Assembly (NCBI RefSeq): GCF_047948215.1
Contig: NC_134465.1
Location: 38,974,153 to 39,038,152, forward strand
Origin: Lycorma delicatula
Lineage: Eukaryota; Arthropoda; Insecta; Hemiptera; Fulgoridae
DNA length: 64,000 bases
Reading direction: 5' to 3'
The notes under the pieces are model-generated. The model saw only the letters and a list, made by a program, of their open reading frames with translations, did no database searches and was not told where the DNA came from. Shown one piece after another: positions 56,401 through 64,000 of the stretch. Position numbers and translations under genes: made by a program. The first letter of the stretch is position 1. Each line of letters opens with the position of its first letter.

Positions 56401-58869
56401 TGTAGTGAAACACTGTAAAAGTATCAACATCAAAAGCAATAGGAAAAAAGAATGTTTGTTGTGGTGCACAATAATCCAAGGGTTATTTTTTTTCAAGGTC
56501 CGATCAGTCACGAAATTAAAACGACAGTGAAAATAAAAAATTTTTTATTTTTAAACAAGTATTTACATAGTTACCCTATTTCTCTACAGAGTCGCCACTC
56601 CGATTCAGACAATTGTCTTAGCGTGGTACCAACTTTCCAATACCCTCAACACAGAACGGAGCCGCCTGTGTTTTCAGCCATGTTTCTATGCTGATCTGCC
56701 ACTTTATATCTGTGCCAAAATGTTATCCTCCTAGCCAGCGTTTCATGTGAGCAAAGGGGTAAAAATCAGATGGAGCCAAGTCCAGGCTGTATGATGGGTG
56801 AATAAGAATAAGCAGAGAGGAATGTTGTCATGAGGCATTGTCTTTCTCCATGACAATGCTCCACCACACACTGCAGCTGTAACAAAGAAGCTCCTGCTGC
56901 GTTTTTGTTGGAAAGAAAAAAATAATCGTTGGAAAATAATAACCCTCGTACTCTCACATTATAATTGGTTAAAAAACAAATAATACGATTAGTTGGAAGT
57001 TTGTGCCTGATAATGGTAAGAATTACTCTCACCTTATGATTGGTTAAAAAACAATGAATAAGATTGGTTAGAATTTCGTTCATGATGATGATAAGAATTA
57101 CTCTCACCTTATGATTGGTTCAAATACAATGAATAAGACTGGTTAGAATTTGGTTCATGTTGATGATCAGAATTACTCTCGCCTTATGATTGGGTATAAA
57201 ACAAAGAATACGATTGGTTAGAATTTTGTGCCCTATAATGATAAGAAGTACTCTCACCGTATGATTGGGTAAAAAACGAAGAATACAATTGGTTGGAATT
57301 TTGTGCCCGATAATGATAAGAATTACTCTTACCTTATGATTGGGTATAAAACAAAGAATACGATTGGTAGGAATTTTGTGCCCGATAATGATAAGAATTA
57401 CAAGGGTTATTTTTTTTCAAGGGATGATTGGTCACGAAATTAAAACCAGTGAAAATAAAAAAATTTTTATTTGTAACAAGTACTTACATAGTTACGCTAT
57501 TTCTCTACATAGTCACCACTACGATTCAGACATTTGTTGTAACGTGGTACCAACATTCCAATACCCTCTGCATAGAACTGTGTTTTCAGCCATGTTTCTA
57601 TGCCGGTCTGCCGCTTTATGTCTGTGCCAAAATGTTATCCTCCAAGCCAGCGTTTCATGTGAGCGAAGAGGTTTAAATTGGATGGAGCCAAGTCCGGGCT
57701 GTATGATGAGTGAATCAGAATTAGCGGAGAGGAATGATGTCATCAGGCTTTGTCTTTTTCCATGACAATGCTCCGCCCCACACTGCAGCTGTAACAAAGA
57801 AGCCCCTGCTGCATTTTCGTTGGGAAGCATTTGATCACCCACCATACAGCCCGGACTTGGCTCCATCCGATTTTTACCTCTTTGCTCACATGAAACGCTG
57901 GCTAGGAGGACAACATTTTGGCACAGACATCGAGTTGCAGACCAGCGTAAAAACATGGCTGAAAACACAGGCGGCTGTGTTCTATGTTGAGGGTATTGGA
58001 AAGTTGGTACCACGCTACGACATATGTCTGAATCAGAGTGGCGACTATGTAGAGAAATAGCGTAACTATGTAAGCACTTGTTTCAAATAGAAAATTTTTT
58101 ATTTTCACTGTGGTTTTAATTTTGTGACCAATCGGATCTTGAAAACAAAATAACCCTCATACATCTCCATTCGAAATTTCAATATGTTATTTGCAGAGGA
58201 AATTCAGATGGAAATTTACAATCAACAATTATAGAATCTAGATTTATCTCTGTGCAACATTCATGTGTACAAAAAGTTGAACGAATGTTTGAAAGTCAAG
58301 AGGTTTGTGAGTGATGAGTAATTGGAAGAAGCTGCCAGGTAGTGCTTGAATTGATTATCAGCAAGGATATTTTGAAGATGTTTTGTTGTGATAAAAAACT
58401 CAATGTCGGTGTCACTTAAATTGAGAAATAGATTAAGTTATATAGTTTTAATAAAAAAAGAAAATCTTTTAGTTGCAATATTTTCAGAATATTTTTTTTC
58501 TAAAATCAAATAGTCTTTGTTTTCAAGGTACTGAGCGACAAAATAAATAAATTATAATTAATTAAGTTCATAATACATACAAACGGTAGCTTCTTGTTGA
58601 CAATATTTTGCATGAAACCACGGAACATCTGCTTCAGGGTAATCTAAACAAACTGATCTGTTCAGTTCCATTAAAGTTTGTTTAATACGAGCCGGATATG
58701 CTTTCTAAAAAAAAAAAAATTAAATAAAAAAAATTTTTATAAATGTAATTATTCAGAACAGTGATTCTTAATCAAATTAACACCTTTTAATAGTTCTTTT
58801 TTAATTCTAAACTTACATCAGTGAAGTTTACCATCATATGTAGTAATATCAGTAGAAAAGCTCCATCAT
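45872..58869 (-). CDS. FASTKD1: FASTKD1-like mitochondrial RNA-binding protein, last five exons
   Basis: Exons 58869-58817, 58704-58581, 52599-52486, 47625-47556 and 46088-45872 join in frame to about 192 C-terminal residues. IKQTLMELNRSVCLDYPEAD with VPWFHAKYC is the FASTKD block before the RAP domain. SSYGHNIDFQLCFDNNYNLV leads into the RAP domain in the last exon (MKKRHLEILGYRVIMI, WNSM...YL). FASTKD proteins are mitochondrial RNA-binding regulators of transcript stability. The MELNRSVCL and KKRHLEILGYRVI strings resemble FASTKD1 more than its paralogues as I remember them, but an alignment is needed. The larger N-terminal part must lie beyond base 64000. Confidence 0.85.
46722..46754. repeat. 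Perfect 13-bp hairpin
   Basis: CTTTTCAAAGATC at 46722-46734 is followed by a 7-base loop and its exact complement at 46742-46754. It lies in the last FASTKD1-like intron. Confidence 0.85.
46915..47330 (+). pseudogene. Fragment of a repeated, uncharacterised arthropod protein
   Basis: The frames read AKIKEGIFFAQQIYKLMKDQ, EKAAW, FLGKKKAENFVESVSELFDN with YKKTGKNMSK, NLGKVCDGHRECF.QDISMM, YQGKWSWKYMLVDYCSYRRK. They match the order KEGIF..PQI..LMKD / GERFHQDI..ME.RYQGKW...ML.DYCW that I recognise from multicopy insect proteins of unknown function, probably mobile. It lies antisense in a FASTKD1-like intron and is heavily broken. Confidence 0.6.
47556..47625 (-). CDS. FASTKD1: FASTKD1-like exon
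   Basis: 70 nt from a GTTCACAG acceptor to a CAAA/GTAAGT donor. It encodes (D)FQLCFDNNYNLVPHKREID with EYS, the beta-strand region (HIDFE.VLD......P) just before the RAP core. Frame continuity with both neighbours is exact. Confidence 0.9.
47626..49066. other. Intron sequence, no recognised feature
   Basis: AT-rich FASTKD1-like intron. No coding similarity or long repeats seen apart from a small hairpin (TGTTCTATA near 48506 with its complement near 48533). Confidence 0.45.
49067..50380 (+). mobile_element. Full-length but decayed mariner element
   Basis: About 1.31 kb. The left end (CACTTTCAGCCTGATA near 49083) and the reverse complement of the right end (GTTCTCAGCCTGATAAAAAC) match as inverted repeats. 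The plus-strand frames give KFEIRAVPNYVVLKGFT (N-terminus), TVDKTWVLHHYMPETKQWV (first catalytic Asp region), VKMVLSAGKVM, LDKKKVFFHFDNEPAHT (second Asp) and an EGIKRLES.....YVKK-like end near 50260-50310. It is in a FASTKD1-like intron, antisense to the gene. Confidence 0.82.
49978..50004 (+). repeat. (CA)n microsatellite grown inside a mariner catalytic motif
   Basis: About 13.5 CA units start exactly where the PAHT codons of the mariner second-Asp motif (DNAPAHT) would lie, turning the frame into repeated His-Thr. Confidence 0.9.
50381..51879. other. Intron sequence, no recognised feature
   Basis: AT-rich FASTKD1-like intron with a T-run near 51040-51058. No coding similarity. Confidence 0.45.
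51880..52080 (+). pseudogene. Possible Tc1/mariner transposase C-terminal fragment
   Basis: An open frame reads GPCVRLSICDFYLWEIFNRK, similar to the PP.SPDLS.CD(F/Y)(F/Y)LWG.LK motif with the third catalytic Asp, followed by a worn helix. Short and uncertain. Confidence 0.4.
52486..52599 (-). CDS. FASTKD1: FASTKD1-like exon
   Basis: 114 nt from a TTTTTTACAG acceptor to an ATAG/GTAATT donor, phases 1 in and 1 out. It encodes PKVRTQFHHDIYETLVALLK and ends SSYGHNI, the conserved segment leading to the RAP domain. It joins the previous exon through a split Tyr codon. Confidence 0.9.
52600..53396. other. Intron sequence, no recognised feature
   Basis: AT-rich FASTKD1-like intron immediately upstream of the 52486-52599 exon. 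Nothing recognised. Confidence 0.45.
53397..53432. repeat. (TA)n microsatellite
   Basis: About 18 perfect TA units. Confidence 0.95.
53433..54183. other. Repeat-like intron sequence, unclassified
   Basis: Contains a 91-codon plus-strand frame (53615-53890) with no recognised motif. The 53530-53640 and 54000-54060 stretches have the look of transposon-derived sequence but cannot be assigned. Confidence 0.3.
54188..54957. mobile_element. PiggyBac-type MITE (TTAA, CCCTCTCCT ends)
   Basis: The left end CCCTCTCCT at 54188 is preceded by TTAA (54184-54187). The right end is its exact complement AGGAGAGGG (54949-54957), followed by TTAG, one base off TTAA. Length is 770 bp with no transposase. TTAA targets and CCC.. 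termini are piggyBac hallmarks. It carries an internal subterminal-like hairpin at 54613-54644. Confidence 0.78.
54613..54644. repeat. 15-bp hairpin inside the piggyBac-type MITE
   Basis: AAGGGCAGTGGATTT pairs with AAATCCACTGTCCTT (one G-T pair) across a two-base centre. Confidence 0.8.
54958..56476. other. Intron sequence with a possible LINE RT scrap
   Basis: Mostly unassigned AT-rich intron. Near 55720-55640 the minus strand reads SPLLFNWNIEKTENKL, which resembles the RT motif (S/D)SPLLFN..IE, but the context is too worn to be sure. Confidence 0.3.
56477..56948. mobile_element. Mariner-derived foldback element 1 (shortened)
   Basis: The left part (56477-56800) is the minus-strand 3' end of the same mariner family as 13713-14775. 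At about 56800 it switches to plus-strand mariner sequence (TCTCCATGACAATGCTCCAC, ACTGCAGCTGTAACAAAGAA) and ends with the complementary terminal repeat AATAACCCTCG before TA at 56949. The switch point is the same as in element 2, so the two derive from one foldback ancestor. Confidence 0.85.
56949..57398 (+). repeat. Tandem array, exactly 6 x 75 bp
   Basis: Units begin at 56949, 57024, 57099, 57174, 57249 and 57324, each with TACTCTCACCTTATGATTGG-like starts and GATAATGATAAGAAT-like ends. Spacing is exactly 75 bp with only substitutions between units. Each unit carries two ATTGG (inverted CCAAT) motifs about 24-26 bases apart, with a few lost to substitution. It is bounded on both sides by the TA dinucleotides of mariner foldback elements. 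Confidence 0.95.
57401..58159. mobile_element. Mariner-derived foldback element 2
   Basis: The left arm (57401-57713, minus-strand transposase C-terminus) and right arm (57835-58159, plus-strand copy of the same region) are inverted repeats of more than 300 bp, roughly 85% alike by eye, around a 121-bp centre. The right arm extends further into the transposase than the left. TA flanks both ends (57399-57400 and 58160-58161), so the whole foldback moved, or arose, as a mariner unit. Confidence 0.92.
57734..58060 (+). pseudogene. C-terminal half of a mariner transposase (right arm of the foldback)
   Basis: Open for 108 codons: GFVFFHDNAPPHTAAVTKKP (second catalytic Asp), FDHPPYSPDLAPSDFYLFAH (third Asp intact, codon 57869-57871), GGQHFGTDIELQTSVKTWLK and LVPRYDICLNQSGDYVEK to the natural stop. 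It lacks the N-terminal and first-Asp parts, so it is not a functional enzyme. Confidence 0.9.
58160..58580. other. Intron sequence, no recognised feature
   Basis: Between the foldback element and a FASTKD1-like exon. Nothing recognised. Confidence 0.45.
58581..58704 (-). CDS. FASTKD1: FASTKD1-like exon (pre-RAP conserved block)
   Basis: 124 nt from a poly-T plus TTTTAG acceptor to a GTATGT donor, ending in phase 1. It encodes KAYPARIKQTLMELNRSVCL and then DYPEADVPWFHAKYCQQEAT, the strongly conserved motif of FASTKD proteins. Confidence 0.9.
58817..58869 (-). CDS. FASTKD1: FASTKD1-like exon (tentative, first in window)
   Basis: 53 nt bounded by an ATGAAG acceptor and a consensus GTAAGT donor (58816-58811). 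It encodes DGAFLLILLHMMVNFTD, phase 0 out into the next exon. The donor and frame are good, but the exon is short and weakly conserved, and the acceptor could lie a few bases away. Confidence 0.55.
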
Positions 58870-58924
58870 CTTCATAAAAAAAATATAAATAAATAATGTT
58901 TGTATTTTATAAATAATAAAAATA

Positions 58925-59760
58925 GAATTCTTTACTAAGAAGACTAAGGAAAGGGTACTGCCTATCACCAACCTTGTTTATATTTATGTTAGAGATATGA
59001 TTAAAAAAACTTTAGAAGATGAAGGAATCAATGCAAGAGGAAGGAAATAAACTGTATAAGGTATACAGATGAAGATGATATGGTACTTTTAGAACATGAG
59101 AAGCGAAGGACATTCAACTGATTTCAAGATTAAAAGACATTGTCAGAATATGAAATGAAAATGAATGTTAGGAAAACTAAAGTAATGAGGGTAGAAGATG
59201 ATAAGCCAATGAATATATCCATACAAAAGGAAGAAAGACTTGAACAAGCAAAACAATACAGGTACTATGTTTACAGAAGACTGTAAAAGTGAATATGAAA
59301 TATAAACAAGATCTGCAGTAGGTAAGGAAGAAACTAATAGAAAGAAATAGTTACTATTCAGTAATATGCAGTTAGACTTGAAGAAGTGTTACATCTGGTG
59401 TGTACTAATGTAGTGGATGTGAAACATGATCATTAACAGAAAAGAAAGATTTAGAAGATTAAACGGGCAGGGAAAGTGAAAAATGAAAAGGCAGTAAGGA
59501 GAGTTAATACCAATAGAAGCTTAATCAGAACGATTCAGAATAGGAAAACTAATCGACCAGGGCATGTCATCAGAGAAGGATTTATTAAGTGCTAGAAGAT
59601 CAAAAGGGGGGAGACAGTAAAGAACAAAAATTAGAGGAAATTAATGGAAATGGCAGCTATTAGGATCTTAAAAGTTTAGCTGGGAATAGAGGAAAAAGTA
59701 ATGGATATGGTGCACAGGACCAGGCTAGATGATAATGGAATTAAATTATGATGAACTGAT
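58925..59760 (+). mobile_element. Decayed LINE reverse transcriptase, C-terminal part
   Basis: The plus-strand frames, heavily shifted, read YEMKMNVRKTKVMRVEDDKP, a Q.KQYRY.GS.-like block (RT motif E), TEDCKSEYEI.TR.AVGKEE, LDLKKCYIWCVLMY, CETWSLTEKERFRRLN and GHVIREGF. This is the same RTE/Jockey-like LINE group as the 1-500 and 1440-3310 remnants. It lies upstream of the first FASTKD1-like exon in the window, antisense to the gene. Confidence 0.78.
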
Positions 59761-60494
59761 TTCTATTATAATAATTTATTTATTATTAGAGGAGAAGACT
59801 CAACATAGTTAAATTCTTTTCTGGTATTAAAGTTACAATCCTTTCCTGAAACAACCACACAATAATAACAAATAAAAAAATTTGATAATTTAATTTATAG
59901 CAAAGAAAACATAGTGTGACCGTTCTCTATGAGTTGTATTTGTAATGATACCAAATTGCCATAAAGAGCAAAATAAAGTATAAAACTACAAAACTGATAA
60001 TTTGAAATTCAGTAGACTTATTTAGAAGATATATGAATAATACTTAAAAATCTGAATCGATTGAGCTATGAATTTTATATGTTAAAAAAGCCAAATCAAG
60101 GATTTCAAAATCAGAGCTTTAAAAATGAGGCTCTATTTTACATCTAGAAAACTTATGAAGCAGACTGAACCATTTTAAGTCGATCAATAAATGTATAATT
60201 GACCAAGTAAGATCTGTGTGACTGCTTTATGAAAATCCAACAGTTCATCTCTGAGATATCTACTGTAAACTCACGGCTGTATAACATTTAATTACAGAGT
60301 AGTCAACAGAGATTAAAGATTTTAATTTTTTTTTAAGGTAATAACTAAATTTATAAAATAAATCCTACATAAATGCGAAATAAACAATACAGGCTATATT
60401 TTATCGTATTTAATAGTATTTATTTTTAAAAAAAAACATGAGAAATTTATAATAAATAAATAAAATACAGCTTTACAGAACAAAAGAAAAAACA
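59761..60494. other. Intron sequence, no recognised feature
   Basis: AT-rich, no supported open frame. Confidence 0.45.
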
Positions 60495-60540
60495 AAGTAA
60501 AAAAAGGCCATATATATATATATATGACCTTTTTTTACTT
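60495..60540. repeat. 46-bp near-perfect palindrome with an AT core
   Basis: Arms of 23 bases (AAGTAAAAAAAGG then CA(TA)n) pair with a single mismatch (60508 versus 60527). Alternating TA at the centre makes it prone to cruciform extrusion. It lies just outside the left end of the mariner at 60558. Confidence 0.9.
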
Positions 60541-60557
60541 CTGTGTGTTTATATATA

Positions 60558-61935
60558 TGAGAGGTTATCTCTGAAGTAGAGACTGTTTCATTGCAAAAAA
60601 AATTTATTCTGAAAACTTTAATAATTTTTATTTCTCTTAAAATACATACCTTATACTACTTCTCTATATAACTGCCACATAAATTAAGAATTTATCGTAG
60701 TGATACACCAGCTTCAATACACCCTCATTGTATTCTTCTGTTGCCAATCCATTTAGCCACTGATTAACAGCATTTTAAGTTCATTGTCACTCGCGGATTG
60801 CTTACCACTCAAAAATTCTTTCAATTTCCGAAACAAATGGTAATGAGAAGGAGCTAAGTACGGACTATATGGTGAGTGATCAAAAATTTCCTGTCCGAAT
60901 TTTCTCAGTAAATCACGTGACGGACCTGCAACATGTGGACGTGCATTATCGTGCAGCAGGACGACGCCATTGGTTAGCCGCCTACATCACCAATTTTGAA
61001 TGATGTGCTGTAACTTGCGTGGATTTTTGCAGTAGGCTTCTTCATTTTAGTTGTTCCATGCAGCACGAAATCAATCAGCAACATGCCAAACCGATCCCAA
61101 AAGACAGTGGCTATCAGTTTGCATCCAACTGGCTATGGATTCATCTTTGTTAGTCTGGTTGGTGATTGAAGATGATGCCATTCACTTGACTGCTGTTTCT
61201 CTCTGGGATGTAATACGAAATCCATGTTTCATTGCTGGTAACAATTGAATTAAGAGACTCATCGCCTTTTTTGTGTAGCACATAAAAAATTCCAAAGCAG
61301 ATTCCATTCTGATTTTTTTGTGACATTTCGTTAAGACGTGCGGCACCCAACATGCACAAACCTTTCTGAAGCCTAAATGGTCGTGAACAATGTGACCCAT
61401 AACAGCTCTTGAAACATCAGGAAAAAGAAGGGCCAGGTTGGAAATCACTGAGCAATGATCTTTTCTGATTTCATCATCAATATTTTTCAACAGGTAATCT
61501 TTTCTGATTTCATCATCAATATTTTTCAACAGGTCCTCAGTGATTATTGAGGACCTACCCAAACATTCTTCATCGTGCACATTAATTCTGTTATTTCTAA
61601 ACCTTTCACACTGTTTTCAGATGTTTCTTTCATTCATTACATTATTGCCGTCCGCAGCAACCAATTGCCAATGAATTTCAGCCAGCTTAACATTTTGATC
61701 GTTTAAAAAACGTATGACTCCACGTATTTCACAGTCGGTGGTAACATCGATTTTCCTATTCATTTTATAACATAATAACTCGCATGTAATCAAAGATACT
61801 AAGATACTACAACGTGACAACTTACAGACAACAATGCAGTGTGTACATTATTAGCGTGGCCATGAATGACACAGGTTCACCAACTTTAAGTAGAGAAATT
61901 TCCCAGTGATCTTTACTTTAGAGATATCCCTTGAA
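60558..61935 (-). mobile_element. Decayed mariner element, about 1.38 kb
   Basis: The left end TGAGAGGTTATCTCTGAAGT and the reverse complement of the right end (TTCAAGGGATATCTCTAAAG) match with one indel over about 30 bases, with TA on each side. It contains a near full-length transposase pseudogene on the minus strand. Confidence 0.85.
60656..61763 (-). pseudogene. Mariner transposase (DD34D type) with an internal in-frame duplication
   Basis: Starts MNRKIDVTTDCEIRGVIRFL at 61763. It has MHDEECLGRSSIITEDLLKN, HDHLGFRKVCACWVPHVLTK, MKHGFRITSQRE (first Asp region worn), KLIATVFWDRFGMLLIDFV, a shifted-frame second-Asp region near 60950, and a GNRRIQ..GCIEAG..........GSYIEK-like end before the stop. 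A 39-bp direct duplication (61469-61546) repeats YLLKNIDDEIRKD in frame. Several frameshifts are present. Confidence 0.88.
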
Positions 61936-63896
61936 TATAGTCTAAATCTAAGCCAAATTTATTGTCTGAATATTTACTTTTTACTCACATTGGGCTTTAT
62001 TTTTCCTTATTTAATGTTATTTAGATCATTTAATGAACTGTTAAGGATTTTAAGGAATAACATGATTCTTTTTTTAAGTTTGTACTTCTACATTTAAACA
62101 ATCACTGTTTTTACTCCAAAAGCATCTACAGAAGAGTTACGACAAACTGAAAGATTATTATTTTTTCATAATAATATGTTTGTAATCATTTAAGAGACCA
62201 TTTTCTAAAATCTGCTGAAATTTTTTTCCTTTCCACACCAATTAAAAATAAAGTTAAAACATTAATAAATTTACACATCATTTCTCACTCATTAGGGAAT
62301 ACTTAACACTCATACAACATACATAAAAAAAAATTATTTTTTGTCATTTAAGTAAAATATATGGTATAGTTCTGCAGTTCCTCACTGATGAGGAAAATTA
62401 GCTATGATATCAGAGAAATTACTATTAACTAACCAGTTTTTTACAAAGATGAAAATGTGCAGTGAAAATTTTATTTTTCAATACAAATATTCAAATAAAA
62501 TGTATTCTCCTAGAACACAGGGTCCACAAAAAAAAATTTCAGTTCATATAAATGATCTTATTCAAAATTTGACACCACTTATTACTCTCTTCACAAATAT
62601 ACCACAGAATTTATGATAATTACTTATTAGGATAATTAGGTAATTTTTTAGCTCAAAAAAACATTCACTGGATCATAACATTTGACTATCTAACTTTAAA
62701 TGCAATTCAAGACACAGCCATGGACTTCTCAGGTCGACATGAATTATTAACTGCAAGAATAACATTTTAACTAGCAATAATATTAGTGTTTTGCAAATTG
62801 TGAAATTTTTGAATCTTTTAATTAATTTTTGATATTAGTTAAATCTACAAGTTGTACTGAATTGTTTCATTTTGAAGAATTTTATAATAAACTAATCATT
62901 ATTATTAAATATTTATTCCTTCTACATGTGCTAAAATCTTCAAATCTAGAATAAAATATTTTACTTAAGGATTTTCTTCAGGAAGTTTCAGAATATAAAC
63001 AAGGAATGCCAGATCACCAAATCATATTTTTTTTTTATGATGTTTCACGTGTTGTCAGGCAGTTCCTTAGATCTATTTATTATAAATAATTATTTATGTA
63101 CTTCATTATATTAATTACAAAAAAAAAATTAATTCCACCCATTATAGATGCAATTGTGTGTATTTTCAGATCCCTAATAGAATTGCCTGAGCCATTTTCT
63201 CACCATTCTATGATTTATAGTATTTTGACAGTAAATTTCACACACTACAAAATTCATCTCTTACAAGCAAATGTAGTCAGGTATCAGCTTACAATTGCGA
63301 AGAAGAAATAAATAAGAAATCAGATAGTAATGAATTTATCATTAAAAATAAAAATAAAAAAACAACTGTTATTTAAAAAATGACAGACTCCCTAAACATT
63401 ATCATCAACGTTTTACACATACAGTAGGCAATATAAACATGATTAGTCTTCTCAAAACAGAAATGCTGGTTTGCTGAAACATGAGATAAATTGGTGAATA
63501 CACGTGAAATTATGATAACAGCACAGTGCAGAGACATTTACAAATAATACTTAATTAATACACCTTACATTTTTTCCACACCAGTTTTAAATTCTAATAC
63601 AAGAAGGTTTTCCTCTTCCTATAGTAAATTTTTGTTTATGTCAGTTACTTTTTCAAATAATTTTCTTCAGCGCATTCGAAAAGTATTTAAACACCTATAT
63701 AAACACAACTATATGTTGGGGGATTGTATTTTGAGTGCTTTGAGTAATGTTTTTTGTAAAGGTTGGTAATCCTGTACAGTTTACTTCCACATGCCAGACA
63801 GACTGATGACCTTGAGGGAAGATGTCTGGTTTTTTGTTGTTCATTGTGCGTTCATTACCTTTTAACGATTGAGAACAGTTCTTGTGTGAGCTCAGT
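61936..63896. other. Intron or intergenic sequence, no recognised gene
   Basis: AT-rich. Short plus-strand frames (61906-62097, 62404-62616, 63096-63311) show no family similarity. I found no further FASTKD1-like exons here. Confidence 0.45.
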
Positions 63897-64000
63897 ATGG
63901 TTCTAACTTTAGAGCAGCAAATATTTCTTGTTAGTTATGCTTTCCATGAGCATGGTGATTACATAACAGTGAAAGACCAGCTTTCAGTTAGATTTTTAGG
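63897..64000 (+). pseudogene. Start of a Tc1/mariner-like transposase, cut by the window edge
   Basis: From the ATG at 63897 the frame reads MVLTLEQQIFLVSYAFHEHG then DYITVKDQLSVRF, resembling the N-terminal HTH start (MV.TLEQR.FLVE.....G.....V...F) of a common insect mariner-like transposase family. Open to the edge; intactness is unknown. Confidence 0.6.

Noticed and set aside
56766..57107. 113-codon minus-strand open frame with repeated peptides
   Set aside because: The repeats come from the 75-bp tandem array and mariner antisense sequence; the array unit is a multiple of three, which keeps a frame open by chance.
56949..57398. CRISPR array
   Set aside because: Repeats are directly contiguous 75-bp units with no spacers, in an insect genome.
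57519..58013. 164-codon minus-strand open frame
   Set aside because: It is the antisense shadow of the mariner transposase in the right foldback arm, joined to the left arm. Not a gene.
61936..63896. Possible upstream FASTKD1-like exons
   Set aside because: No segment on the minus strand combined acceptor, donor and FASTKD-like residues, so the upstream exons are assumed to be beyond the window.

Overview
This is a eukaryotic, AT-rich, intron-rich window with very high transposon load, almost certainly from an insect. The evidence is the presence of EFHC1-, PWP1- and FASTKD1-like genes split by long introns, together with mariner/Tc1, Jockey, R1, RTE-like, Penelope and piggyBac remnants and a tRNA-derived SINE. 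The SINE and several unnamed repeat proteins resemble ones I remember from hemipterans (planthopper/lanternfly type), but I cannot confirm this without a search.

Layout. (1) 0.6-26 kb, minus strand: ten spliced exons of an EFHC1-family ciliary/axonemal microtubule protein (three DM10 domains). The start codon is at 25,973 and the 3' end lies left of the window. All nine internal junctions keep the reading frame. A perfect RFX X-box sits 172 bp upstream of the start codon, flanked by a 5'-truncated SINE with a 15-bp target duplication. The introns hold LINE, Penelope, mariner/Tc1 and MITE fragments and a decayed copy of an unnamed multicopy insect protein. (2) 26-34 kb: a nest of transposons. 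A Jockey-type LINE is interrupted by a second LINE fragment, which is itself interrupted by a TA-flanked mariner-like element. A SINE lies in the Jockey RT, and two full-length SINEs with target duplications lie nearby. (3) 35.0-36.5 kb, plus strand: an intact, intronless PWP1-like WD40 gene. (4) 37-45.8 kb: mostly repeats (R1-type LINE, piggyBac transposase remnant, unnamed TE-like proteins, an inverted pair of a dispersed repeat). (5) 45.9-58.9 kb, minus strand: the last five exons of a FASTKD1-like mitochondrial RNA-binding protein ending in a RAP domain; upstream exons lie right of the window. Its introns contain a full-length decayed mariner, a piggyBac-type MITE and a composite made of two mariner foldback elements flanking an exact 6 x 75-bp tandem array. 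(6) 59-64 kb: LINE remnant, a decayed mariner and the first codons of another mariner-like transposase at the right edge.

The three host genes are unrelated in function (cilium, ribosome biogenesis/chromatin, mitochondrial RNA) and show no operon-like arrangement. The most distinctive structures are the mariner foldback/75-bp array composite and the X-box/SINE promoter of the EFHC1-like gene. All transposase and RT calls are by eye from translated motifs, and exon calls are from splice sites plus frame continuity.
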